From Desulfobulbaceae bacterium (GTDB taxonomy: Bacteria; Desulfobacterota; Desulfobulbia; Desulfobulbales; Desulfocapsaceae), in contig JAIRRG010000238.1 in the NCBI GenBank assembly GCA_031256095.1, positions 1-13,150 of the forward strand: a DNA stretch of 13,150 nt, in the 5' to 3' direction. The position numbers and the translations under genes are program-made. Below are positions 5,186 through 12,871 of this stretch, piece by piece (within the stretch, counting starts at the first letter, position 1; every line of letters starts with the position of its first letter). The notes under the pieces were generated by a model that saw only the letters and a list, made by a program, of their open reading frames with translations, was not told the origin of the DNA and ran no database searches.

Positions 5186-6322
5186 ATGAACATTTACCAT
5201 CAGTCGACCGGCCATCCCACAGAAATCCCGCTCCCGGTTAAATCCACCTCCGCCGCCGAGCTCGAGCGGGCCCTGCACTACCCTTTGGCCGACCAGCTAC
5301 CGCCGCACGGCGGCGCGGTCGAGCTGGCGCCCGGCATCAAGTGGCTGCGCATGGGGCTGCCTTTCGTCTTGGACCACATCAACATCTGGCTACTGCGCGA
5401 CCGCTTTGATGACCGCGATGGTTGGACCGTGGTTGATACCTGTATCGACTGTTCCGAAGCACGGGCCGATTGGACACAGGTATTTGCCACTGAGCTCGAC
5501 GGTCTGCCCGTGTTGCGCGTCTTGGTCACGCACATGCACCCTGACCACGTTGGCCTGGCGCACTGGCTGTGTGAACGCTGGAGCACGCCCGAGCGCGATT
5601 GCCGCCTGTGGATGAGCGCCGCCGACTTCCAGAGCGCGCGCTACGCCTGCCAGGTAATCAGCAGCTCCAGCGGTGAGCGGCTGGTCGACCACTTCCGCAG
5701 CCACGGCATGACCGACCCGAACGACCTGGAGCGGATTCGTGAGCGCAAGACCTATTACAGCACCCTGGTGCCGGCGTTACCGCCTTGTTACGCGCGGCTG
5801 ATGGACGGCGCCAGTATCACTATCGGCGGCTTGGCGTGGCGCTGTATCGCTGGCTACGGCCATTCGCCCGAGCATATTGCCCTGTACTGCGAGCAGATCA
5901 ATGTGTTGATCAGCGGCGACATGATGCTGCCGCGCATATCGAGTAATGTCAGCGTCTACGAAACGGAGCCCGAGGCCGATGCGCTACTGCTGTTTCTTCA
6001 CTCCATCGACCGCTTCCTGGCTCTGCCCGAGGATGCGCTGGTACTACCCTCGCACGGTAAGCCCTTTTGTGGTCTGCACACGCGCGTCCGCCAGTTGCGC
6101 GAGCACCACCGCGACCGCTTAAACGAGGTGATCGATATGGTAGGGAACAAGCCGGTCTCGGCCTACGAGGTGCTGCCGACGCTGTTCAAACGCCCACTCG
6201 ATCTGCATCAGACCACTTTCGCCCTCGGCGAGACGGTGGCCCACCTGAACCGCTTGTGGTACAGCGGCCAGTTACGTCGTAGCCGTGACGCCGCAGGTAT
6301 CTGGCGTTTTCAGGTCATTTGA
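5186..6322 (+). CDS. Metallo-beta-lactamase-fold hydrolase
   Basis: The protein has 378 residues from the ATG at 5186; a TTG at 5174 is an alternative, and neither has a ribosome site. The zinc ligands of the fold are all visible: HMHPDH at 116-121 (His116, His118, Asp120, His121), His226 in GHSPEH, Asp245 in SGDMML and His290 in PSHGKPF, so a two-metal hydrolase is expected. The C-terminal 80 residues look like the winged-helix tail seen in many of these enzymes. The overall sequence, with LPFVLDHINIWLLRD, MLPRISSNVSVYE and the TFALGETVAHLNRLWY tail, resembles a family I associate with Betaproteobacteria, whose substrate is not known. Codon choice looks more GC-rich in third positions than in aat or the CGGC gene. 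It stands alone between spacers, which suits lateral acquisition. Specific substrate not assigned. Confidence 0.88.
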   Translation: MNIYHQSTGHPTEIPLPVKSTSAAELERALHYPLADQLPPHGGAVELAPGIKWLRMGLPFVLDHINIWLLRDRFDDRDGWTVVDTCIDCSEARADWTQVFATELDGLPVLRVLVTHMHPDHVGLAHWLCERWSTPERDCRLWMSAADFQSARYACQVISSSSGERLVDHFRSHGMTDPNDLERIRERKTYYSTLVPALPPCYARLMDGASITIGGLAWRCIAGYGHSPEHIALYCEQINVLISGDMMLPRISSNVSVYETEPEADALLLFLHSIDRFLALPEDALVLPSHGKPFCGLHTRVRQLREHHRDRLNEVIDMVGNKPVSAYEVLPTLFKRPLDLHQTTFALGETVAHLNRLWYSGQLRRSRDAAGIWRFQVI

Positions 6323-6501
6323 CGACTCGGATTTCGAGGATGTTCTTGACTGACACGCGCCGCTGCCAAAAAGCGGATCGCTTTGCAGGCCACAGAGAAA
6401 AGCCGCTACCATTATCAAGGCGCTGCGGCAATGGCGATAGAAGTCGAATGTATGGCGGCGCTGATGCTTTGTAGCAAGTGCTGGGCTGCAACCTGCCCCT
6501 T
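6323..6501. other. Convergent intergenic spacer
   Basis: This 179-base gap separates the convergent MBL-fold and Rel-like genes and holds no recognised gene. The only structure seen is AAAGCG (6370-6375) and CGCTTT (6379-6384) around a 3-base loop. Read on the minus strand it ends in a T-run that is mostly part of the stem, so it is at best a weak terminator for the Rel-like gene. Confidence 0.4.
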
Positions 6502-8613
6502 TCAGCATTGCAGGAAAAAATCAAATGAATTACCTGACTTACGGAAATAGCGCAGCACACGTTGCAGCGCCAACAGGTTAGGAGCCTTAAAGAGCAGCCG
6601 CCATGCGCTAGGATTGGCCTCGCCGTCCGCCGGTTGGAAAGCCTGGATATGTAATTCTTCCGGTGCTTGGGCGATTAGGCCAAAGATTTCCAGGCGGTTG
6701 AGGCCGTGGAAATGCAGTTCTTGTATCTTTTCCACCGCGGTTTCCCGGAGTTTCCAGGAAATATCGACCGCATCCTCGCGCTGGAAGGAAATTGTTTGCA
6801 GTTGCTGGCATCTTTTGTGATGCACCGAGACGCCACGCTCGGTGAGAAGGGCGCAGTTGTCGTGACCGGTTGGGTCGGGTTTGCAGCAGGACGACAGTTT
6901 GACGCATACCGGGTCAAGGGTCGACAGCTTGACTGAGTTAAAGCCTCCGGTCGGTGTGACCAGCACCGAGGCGCCATCGTAGAAATCTTTTTTGATGCGC
7001 TCCATGATGGCGACAAGCCGTATCTTGCCCTCGCCGATGCGGCCGCACATCTCGTCAAAGTTAGGCAGATCCAGGGCCCGCAGCAGGGCCGCCCGGCTTT
7101 CGCCTTCCAGGACATCGCGTGAAAAACCGTAGCGGTGCAGTTCTTGGCGTAGCATGGTGTAGCCGACTTCTTTTGTGACATTGCGGCGGCGGATGCGGAA
7201 ATCTTCGGCCAGGTTGCTCCGCGCCCTGGCCGTCCGTAACCAGCCCAGTGTTTCCTGAGGAAACTGAACTGGCTGGTCGGCTCGGATAATTTTGACGATA
7301 TCGCCGTCGCCGAGAGCGTGGTCGATGGGATAAGTCTGGTTGCGGATCAAAGCGCCCTGGCAGGCGCGGCCCATTTCTGAATGCACCTGGAAGGCAAAAT
7401 CGAGAACCGTTGCCTTGAAGGGCAGGCGAATGACGTCACCGCGCGGCGTATAGGTATAAATTTCCTTGGATTCGTTGGCGGCGATGAGTTTGGTGGCCGG
7501 AGCATCGCCGTCACCGAGGGTATTAAAAAATTCCTGAATTTCCCTGAAGAATTCAAGCTTGACAGAGCCATCGCCTGACAGCCAGTCCCGCCATTTACCG
7601 CGTTTGGCGAAACCGATCATTTCGCGTGTTCTGATCTTGAAAAAAATTTTCAGGCCGCCGACCACGGCGCGGGTGTGCAGGCTGCGGTAGCCGGTGAGTT
7701 GTTTCGGATTGGCGATAAAATCGCGGATGGTGCGCGGCAGGGGCTGGCAGACGGTGTGCAAGACGCCCAGGGCGCGGTAGCAACTGTCAGTGTCGGTGGT
7801 GACGAGGTGCATCTCGATGGGGAATTCGATGCGGTCGAGCAGAATGTGGTTGTGGCTGTCGTAGTAATCACCCAGTTCCTTGACCCGGATATTGATCGCG
7901 CAATCGATGCCGGCCTCGCGCATCTTTTCATTCAGGGTTGCCATCAGGGGGGTGATCACTGGGTTGTCGCGCACTTCCTTGATATGGGCGTTGATACGGG
8001 CGCTGCGCCGGCCATAACGGAAACTGATAGCCAGGGTATACATCTCGCGTTTGATGGCGAAAAAACCGAACAAAGTGGCCAAGGGCGCGTAGATATTCAG
8101 GGTTTCGTCGGCCACCCGATGCTGTTTCTTTTTTGGCAAAGCGTAGAGGGTGCGCATGTTATGCAAGCGGTCGGCCAGCTTGACCAACATAACTTCCGGG
8201 CGCAGCGAGGCGCCGGAGAAGAGTTTACGGTGGGTCTCGTGGGCGGCCAGATGGCGATCGGCTGACTCATTGGTAATTTTCGTACACCCTTCGACAATGG
8301 ACTGGACGTAAAGGCCGAAGTTCCGCTCAATCACTTCAGCGGTCACCTCCTCGACATCCTCGATGGTGTCGTGTAACAAAGCCGCCGCCATGATCTCTGG
8401 ATTGACAATCCCCATTTCTTCCGCAAGAATTCGGGCGACCGCGCAAGGATGGAGGATGTAGGCGTCACCCGCCTTGCGCCACTGGCCGCGATGATTCTTT
8501 ATGGCGAATCCGAGGGCCTTCCAAAAAATTTCTATGCCGGTGTGTCCGGCCAGAATCGGCTCCATTTGCGCCCGATAGGCGACGGTATCAAAGGGAATTT
8601 GCTTCTTCTGCAT
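6502..8613 (-). CDS. Rel/SpoT homologue: intact ppGpp hydrolase, degenerate synthetase
   Basis: The 703-residue protein has long RSH architecture. The N-terminal HD hydrolase keeps all metal and catalytic residues: His55 (ILHP), His81-Asp82 and Glu85-Asp86 (LLHDTIED), and Asp148/Asn152 (KLADRLHNMRTL). The synthetase region (about 230-345) is recognisable by CYRALGVLH, FIANPK and GYRSLHT. However, the usual GRxKHxYSIxxKM block is not visible, the Mg-binding Asp of DLFAxRI aligns with Phe264 (Glu263 next to it), and ExQIRT reads FFKIRT (324-329). A TGS domain (about 384-443), a Cys-type zinc-finger region (Cys576-Cys577, HHKRC at 598-602) and a weak ACT-like end follow. I infer a protein that degrades (p)ppGpp but does not make it. 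The start at 8613 has no strong ribosome site. It is divergent from rnr. A true bifunctional Rel is presumably encoded elsewhere. Confidence 0.88.
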   Translation of the reverse strand: MQKKQIPFDTVAYRAQMEPILAGHTGIEIFWKALGFAIKNHRGQWRKAGDAYILHPCAVARILAEEMGIVNPEIMAAALLHDTIEDVEEVTAEVIERNFGLYVQSIVEGCTKITNESADRHLAAHETHRKLFSGASLRPEVMLVKLADRLHNMRTLYALPKKKQHRVADETLNIYAPLATLFGFFAIKREMYTLAISFRYGRRSARINAHIKEVRDNPVITPLMATLNEKMREAGIDCAINIRVKELGDYYDSHNHILLDRIEFPIEMHLVTTDTDSCYRALGVLHTVCQPLPRTIRDFIANPKQLTGYRSLHTRAVVGGLKIFFKIRTREMIGFAKRGKWRDWLSGDGSVKLEFFREIQEFFNTLGDGDAPATKLIAANESKEIYTYTPRGDVIRLPFKATVLDFAFQVHSEMGRACQGALIRNQTYPIDHALGDGDIVKIIRADQPVQFPQETLGWLRTARARSNLAEDFRIRRRNVTKEVGYTMLRQELHRYGFSRDVLEGESRAALLRALDLPNFDEMCGRIGEGKIRLVAIMERIKKDFYDGASVLVTPTGGFNSVKLSTLDPVCVKLSSCCKPDPTGHDNCALLTERGVSVHHKRCQQLQTISFQREDAVDISWKLRETAVEKIQELHFHGLNRLEIFGLIAQAPEELHIQAFQPADGEANPSAWRLLFKAPNLLALQRVLRYFRKSGNSFDFFLQC

Positions 8614-8748
8614 GGTGTTCTTTTGAGAAAAATGAGGGCGTCGGCCTGGGCGTTCTTTTCGATACCGCGCCTCAGTCTTCCGTATCCCATGAAAAAAATG
8701 GAAGTTTGTAGTATACCGTACTTTATAAGTTTTGAGGACTGAAAAACT
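8614..8748. promoter_or_regulatory. Divergent promoter region of the Rel-like gene and rnr
   Basis: This 135-base space holds both upstream regions. On the minus strand TATACT (8715 to 8710) is a good -10 box for the Rel-like gene but has only a poor -35. On the plus strand TATAAG (8724-8729) could serve rnr, also with a weak -35. The two boxes nearly face each other across AGTA-TACCG-TACT (8710-8722), so the genes could compete for polymerase or share a regulator. A GAGG about 12 bases before the rnr ATG is a plausible ribosome site. Confidence 0.35.
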
Positions 8749-11016
8749 ATGTTGACAAAAAAACGCCGCCAGTCAAGCCGAAATAGCGGAAAAAGTAAAG
8801 ATTTTGGCCCGGCGAGCCTGAGTGCCGGTGAACGGGCCATGCTCCTGTGGCTGTACGGTTACGATAAATCGGTTTTGGCCAGGGAGATAATTTCTCATGC
8901 CGCTGGCGGTGATATCGGCCGGGAGCATCTGGAGCGGCTGATGCGCTTGGGCCTCATTGAGCGGCATGGCCGCAACCGTTGCCGCCTGGCCGCTGGGAAG
9001 CTCTTGACCGGTTCCTTTTCCCGCGCCGATAAAGGCTTTGGCTTCGTCGCGGTTGCTGGGCGGGCCGAAGATATTTTCATTCCAGCCCGCAAGACGGCGG
9101 CGGCTTTTCACGGCGATACGGTGCTTGTGCGGCTGGATAAAGGCGGCGAGGGGGAGATTATTGGCGTTACCGAGCGGCGGCGGACGCTGCTGGCTGGCAT
9201 CTGCCGCCTGGAAAAGCGCCGGGGGGCTGAGCGGGCGATTTTTCTGCCGGAAGACGGCCATTATCCAGAGGTCTTGCCGCTGACGGTGGACGGGAAAAAT
9301 GGCTCGTTGGCCGATGGCAAGATGGTCCTGGCCCGGCTGGTGCAGTTGCCGTCAGGTTCAGCGGAAAGTTGGCCGCCCAATCAGGCCAGGGTGGTTCTTG
9401 AAGAAGTATTGGGTGATCCGGACAGTGCCTTCGTCCAAGCACGTCTCGTCATCCTTGCCCATAAATTGCCCCTTGCCTTTCCCCAGGCCGCCATTGATGA
9501 GGCTGCGGCCATGCCGGAACCCGCTTGGGAACCCGTTTGGGAACCCGCTTGGGAAGTCAATCGGGAAACCAGTCGGGAACCCGGCGATTATCCGCCGGGC
9601 CATTCGGCGGGGAGCCGTAAGGATCTCCGTCAGGTGTTGCATATCACCATCGACGGCGAGGACGCCAAAGATTTCGACGATGCCATCGCCATTGAGCGCC
9701 ATGGCGACAATTTTCGCCTGTACGTGTCGATTGCCGATGTCGGCCACTATGTGCGGCCAGGCAGTGCCCTTGATGAGGAAGCAAGAAAGCGGGGCACATC
9801 AATCTATTTTCCCGGCATGGTCATCCCGATGCTGCCGGAGCGATTATCCAATGATTTGTGCAGCCTGAAACCCAGGGAGCCGCGTTTCTGCCTGACAGCC
9901 ATCCTCGATTTTTCCGCCGACGGCAAACTGTTGGCCAAGTCCTTTTGCCGATCGCTGATTATAAGTGGCAGGCGCTGCGCCTATAGTGAGGCTGCGGCAG
10001 TTTTAAAAAGTCAGGACCAAGCCACGGAGAGGTGGCAACAAGCTATTGTCCTTGCGTCCGAACTAGCCGCTGCCTTGCGCCAGCGGCGCCAGGAAAACGG
10101 CGCCATTAGCCTGAGCATCGCCGAGCCGATTTTTACGCTGGACGAAAACGGTCATACCGTATCGCTGGCCGGGCGTCAGAACGGCCCGGCCCATCAGTTG
10201 ATCGAAGAGTGTATGCTGGCGGCCAACATCGCCGTTGCCAAAGAACTAACCGCCAAGAACCGGGCCTTCCTCTATCGCATTCACGAAGTTCCAGACGAGG
10301 AAAAGACGGAAAATTTCTATCAACTGGTTTGCTCATTAGGGCTGCATCCGCCGCCGCCCGCGCTCAGCCCCGCCTGGTTTGCCGCCGTTATGGGCGAGGC
10401 TGCGGGTACAGCCAAGGAATATGTAATTGGAAATCTGCTGCTGCGAACCCTGCGTCAGGCCCGCTATGCCCCGGAAAATTCCGGGCATTTTGCTTTGGCC
10501 GCCGCTTGCTATTGCCATTTCACCTCGCCAATCCGCCGTTATCCTGATCTGCTCACGCACCGGGCGCTGGCCCGGCTCTTTGACGGCGAAAATGAGGGAA
10601 GCGGTTGGGAACGGCTGGATGAAGAAGGTGACTGGCAGTCATCGCGCGAGCGCCTGGCCATCACCGCCAGCCGGGAAATGAATGACCGCCTGCGCGTAAT
10701 TTTCATGGCCGATCGCCTTGGCGAAATCTTTGTGGCCGTCATTTCTGGTTTCAGTCGGACGATGATTTTCATCGACATCGCCGAGCCGCCGCTGACCGGG
10801 GCCATCGCCCTGGATACCCTGCCCGAATACTGCTTTTATGACCGGGAACGGCAACGCCTAACCGGCGAGATTTCCCGCAAGATACTGGCCATTGGTGATC
10901 CGCTGGCCGTTCAGCTCATTGAAGCCGACCGTCGCCGCCGCCGTCTTCATTTCGTCATTGCCGAAAAGGGTGGCCCAGGCTTTCGCCGTTCCCGCCGCGC
11001 CGCCAAGGGTGGTTGA
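8749..11016 (+). CDS. rnr: Ribonuclease R (RNB-family 3'-5' exoribonuclease)
   Basis: RNase R degrades structured RNA from the 3' end in the cytoplasm. The 755-residue product shows a winged-helix-like start (about 25-80), a cold-shock/OB domain with GSFSRADKGFGFV (88-100), a second OB region to about 250, and the RNB catalytic domain. The catalytic acids are Asp302, Asp308, Asp310 and Asp311 in TIDGEDAKDFDDAI. HFTSPIRRYPDLLTHR starts at His590, and an S1-type domain (about 655-735) precedes a short basic tail. The order and length fit RNase R rather than RNase II. Between OB2 and RNB, residues 257-280 are six four-residue units (EPAW, EPVW, EPAW, EVNR, ETSR, EPGD) encoded by a 12-base tandem repeat. 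I do not recall this insertion from other RNase R proteins. It is divergent from the Rel-like gene. Confidence 0.94.
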   Translation: MLTKKRRQSSRNSGKSKDFGPASLSAGERAMLLWLYGYDKSVLAREIISHAAGGDIGREHLERLMRLGLIERHGRNRCRLAAGKLLTGSFSRADKGFGFVAVAGRAEDIFIPARKTAAAFHGDTVLVRLDKGGEGEIIGVTERRRTLLAGICRLEKRRGAERAIFLPEDGHYPEVLPLTVDGKNGSLADGKMVLARLVQLPSGSAESWPPNQARVVLEEVLGDPDSAFVQARLVILAHKLPLAFPQAAIDEAAAMPEPAWEPVWEPAWEVNRETSREPGDYPPGHSAGSRKDLRQVLHITIDGEDAKDFDDAIAIERHGDNFRLYVSIADVGHYVRPGSALDEEARKRGTSIYFPGMVIPMLPERLSNDLCSLKPREPRFCLTAILDFSADGKLLAKSFCRSLIISGRRCAYSEAAAVLKSQDQATERWQQAIVLASELAAALRQRRQENGAISLSIAEPIFTLDENGHTVSLAGRQNGPAHQLIEECMLAANIAVAKELTAKNRAFLYRIHEVPDEEKTENFYQLVCSLGLHPPPPALSPAWFAAVMGEAAGTAKEYVIGNLLLRTLRQARYAPENSGHFALAAACYCHFTSPIRRYPDLLTHRALARLFDGENEGSGWERLDEEGDWQSSRERLAITASREMNDRLRVIFMADRLGEIFVAVISGFSRTMIFIDIAEPPLTGAIALDTLPEYCFYDRERQRLTGEISRKILAIGDPLAVQLIEADRRRRRLHFVIAEKGGPGFRRSRRAAKGG
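9517..9588 (+). repeat. In-frame 12-base tandem repeat (six units) inside rnr
   Basis: Six units of 12 bases start at 9517, 9529, 9541, 9553, 9565 and 9577. Units 1 and 3 are identical (GAACCCGCTTGG), unit 2 differs by one base, and units 4-6 are increasingly diverged but keep GAA at the start; units 4 and 5 keep a final CGG. The unit length is a multiple of three, so copy changes would keep the rnr frame open and only alter the linker between the second OB domain and the catalytic domain. Confidence 0.85.
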
Positions 11017-11085
11017 GGCTTGCGGCGCCGAAGAATAATTGCTCATTGAATTGGATAAAAGGGCAGGGAATTACTGGTATTCACC

Positions 11086-11114
11086 TTGACTTGCCGCCCG
11101 CTTTGGCATAATGG
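11086..11114 (+). promoter_or_regulatory. Sigma-70-type promoter for the coiled-coil protein gene
   Basis: TTGACT (11086-11091) matches the -35 consensus at five of six positions. The -10 may be TAATGG (11109-11114, spacing 17) or the better-looking CATAAT (11107-11112, spacing 15). It lies about 50 bases before the ATG at 11163, which has a strong GGAGG ribosome site. This suggests the gene is transcribed independently of rnr. Confidence 0.5.
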
Positions 11115-11162
11115 TGAGACCGCTGTTTTTTTATCCCGCCTTTTCCACAAACGGAGGAACGT

Positions 11163-11666
11163 ATGGATGGTTTGCTCGCCAATCTCTTTAGCAGCCGCTT
11201 TGTCTGGGGTCTGGCGTTGGGCCTGGTCCTATGGGCAATGACCACAGTGCGCGCCTTTTTCCGTCGCCGGGAATTACGGCAGGAGATTGACCGGCTGCGC
11301 ACGCATCTGCATACCAAGCTGGAAATCGACGCCGCCGAGACTGAGCGGCGCAAGGCGGAGATGGAGCAACTGAAAAAGGAACGCGACAACCTGCGTATCA
11401 CGGTGCAATCGCTGAACCAGAAACCGGGTCGTAAGGAGATCCGCCAATTTTATATTTATCAGACCGCGCTTGACATCATGTTTGAAAAGGCGCCGGGTTT
11501 CGCCCCGGCTTGGCAGGTGACGCTGAAAGAGGCCGAACAGCGTTTCGAGAAATCGGAATCCGGCGTCATGCCGATGCTGAAACGCCTGATGCCTGGCGGC
11601 CAAGACCGCCAGGTCCAGGAATACGATGGCCTTAGCCGCCTGCCGCTGAACGATTCGTCAAAGTGA
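11163..11666 (+). CDS. Membrane-anchored coiled-coil protein of unknown function
   Basis: The 167-residue protein has one hydrophobic segment at about 13-29 (FVWGLALGLVLWAMTTV) followed by a basic FFRRRE, so it is probably anchored with the bulk in the cytoplasm. Residues about 36-86 are rich in Glu, Lys, Arg and Leu with heptad-like spacing and should form a coiled coil. A better-conserved-looking block comes next, with KPGRKEIRQFYIYQTALDIM and then EKAPGFAPAWQ (107-117). The C-terminus is polar and probably flexible. I have the impression of having seen the PGFAPAW block in uncharacterised proteobacterial proteins but cannot name a family. It has a strong ribosome site and its own promoter. 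No partner gene is evident, and the next gene is the PAAR effector 158 bases on. Confidence 0.8.
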   Translation: MDGLLANLFSSRFVWGLALGLVLWAMTTVRAFFRRRELRQEIDRLRTHLHTKLEIDAAETERRKAEMEQLKKERDNLRITVQSLNQKPGRKEIRQFYIYQTALDIMFEKAPGFAPAWQVTLKEAEQRFEKSESGVMPMLKRLMPGGQDRQVQEYDGLSRLPLNDSSK

Positions 11667-11824
11667 TTGTGAAAATAGGCATAACCCGCCGCTGGATTCC
11701 ATACTTCATATTTCTCTCATTTGCGTGGCAATCCACGGCATGATGGATAGAACTGGGCTGTCGTCTGGTAACGGGCGGCGTGTCAAAACATCAGGCGTCA
11801 TTTCAAGCATGGAGGGTATACGAT

Positions 11825-12871
11825 ATGTACCGTCGCGACGCTGTTGTTGGCGATCAACTGGAGTACGGCGGGGAGATTCTGCCCTATGACTTCCCCCCAA
11901 ATTCTGGTTGGGGATATACTATCATGGGACATCAAATAGCTCATGTCGGCGACAAAGCGTTTTGCGCGAGGTGCCAGCACATCGGCGTAATTGCCATGGC
12001 TGGCGGCCAGCATCGCGGACGGCACATGGGGCTCGCCGAGGCTCTCGACTTTGATATTGTGCTGTGCGCCTGCAAGACGCCGCCCCGCATCATGGCGCGA
12101 CTGGCCGGAGAATCATGGTACGATGATAGGGAGACCGAGGCCGTCAGCATGGCGCCGCTCACAGACGAGGCCCTGGCGGCCCTGCGGGCGGTCTCGCCCG
12201 CGCCAAGCAAGCCAGCGGGCGCGAAGACCGTGGTAACAGCGGTTGCGAAGACGCCCGTGGCCGCCGCCAATACCGCAAGCAAGCCAGCCCTGAATCCAAA
12301 ACTTGGTTCCCTGAAAAATCTCTCGCCGGCGACGATTGACCTGATCAAGCAATCGCCCACTCTGGTTCAGGAGTTGAACAATAATAAGAGATTAACTATC
12401 AAGTATCGCCCCGCTGGGACTGGCACTGGTTATGATCGTAAGAAGAACCAGATTCTTTTGGACGCCGATGATCGGAATAATGCGACAGAAGTGGCACAGG
12501 ACATTGCCCATGAGATGGGGCATGCTACCGGCCCCGCGCCAGATTATTCCAGTCAAAACGCCTACGTCCAAAGCCGGTTGGACAGCGAGGGCGCGGCCAC
12601 CCTGAATAATATACAGGTTAGAAATGAGATCATGGCGAATACGCCTAATGCCACCGATATTGGCATAAGCGGGAAGTCCGCGAATCAGGCGGCTTATGAA
12701 GGCGCCTATAACGATTGGCAATCGGGCGCTATCAGCAAAGAAGACGCGATGCGGAAAATTGGCAATGTGTATGGCACAACTGAGCATCCCTCTCCTGACC
12801 CTAGTCTTAATTATGAGCAGTATTACCGAAGCGGCGCCCCAGCAAATATTCCACCCGCCCCAATCCTGTGA
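11825..12871 (+). CDS. PAAR-domain protein with C-terminal HExxH metallopeptidase domain (probable T6SS effector)
   Basis: I place the start at the ATG at 11825, which has GGAGG nine bases upstream and begins directly on the PAAR domain; a GTG at 11780 would add 15 residues. The 348-residue protein has three parts. Residues 1-95 are PAAR-like: VVGDQLEYGGEIL, QIAHVGDKAFCARCQH and ALDFDIVLCACKTPP, with His40, Cys47, Cys50, His52, Cys81 and Cys83 as candidate zinc ligands. PAAR proteins cap the VgrG spike of type VI secretion systems. Residues about 125-175 are an Ala/Pro/Lys linker. The C-terminal domain has HEMGH (229-233) and Glu255 in DSEGAATLNN, a zincin-type zinc site, then a conserved-looking end with KIGNVYGTTEHPSP and YEQYYRSG. 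I infer an antibacterial or anti-host peptidase delivered by T6SS. No other T6SS gene is in the window. The toxin half uses more AT-rich codons than the PAAR half. Confidence 0.85.
   Translation: MYRRDAVVGDQLEYGGEILPYDFPPNSGWGYTIMGHQIAHVGDKAFCARCQHIGVIAMAGGQHRGRHMGLAEALDFDIVLCACKTPPRIMARLAGESWYDDRETEAVSMAPLTDEALAALRAVSPAPSKPAGAKTVVTAVAKTPVAAANTASKPALNPKLGSLKNLSPATIDLIKQSPTLVQELNNNKRLTIKYRPAGTGTGYDRKKNQILLDADDRNNATEVAQDIAHEMGHATGPAPDYSSQNAYVQSRLDSEGAATLNNIQVRNEIMANTPNATDIGISGKSANQAAYEGAYNDWQSGAISKEDAMRKIGNVYGTTEHPSPDPSLNYEQYYRSGAPANIPPAPIL

Noticed and set aside
6370..6384. Terminator for the Rel-like gene in the convergent spacer
   Set aside because: The stem is only six A/T-rich-ended pairs and the T-run is part of the stem, so it is too weak to call.
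7675..8265. Plus-strand open frame of 196 codons inside the Rel-like gene
   Set aside because: The opposite strand encodes the clear HD and synthetase domains; the long frame is a by-product of GC-rich codon use.
6502..8613. Calling the RSH protein a bifunctional RelA/SpoT
   Set aside because: Key synthetase residues are not visible, so only the hydrolase function is supported.
9511..9600. Mobile element or CRISPR-like repeat in rnr
   Set aside because: The units are 12 bases, directly abutting, without spacers and in frame with rnr, so this is a coding minisatellite.
11780..11824. GTG start for the PAAR effector
   Set aside because: The ATG at 11825 has a GGAGG site and begins directly on the PAAR domain, while the extra 15 residues add no domain.
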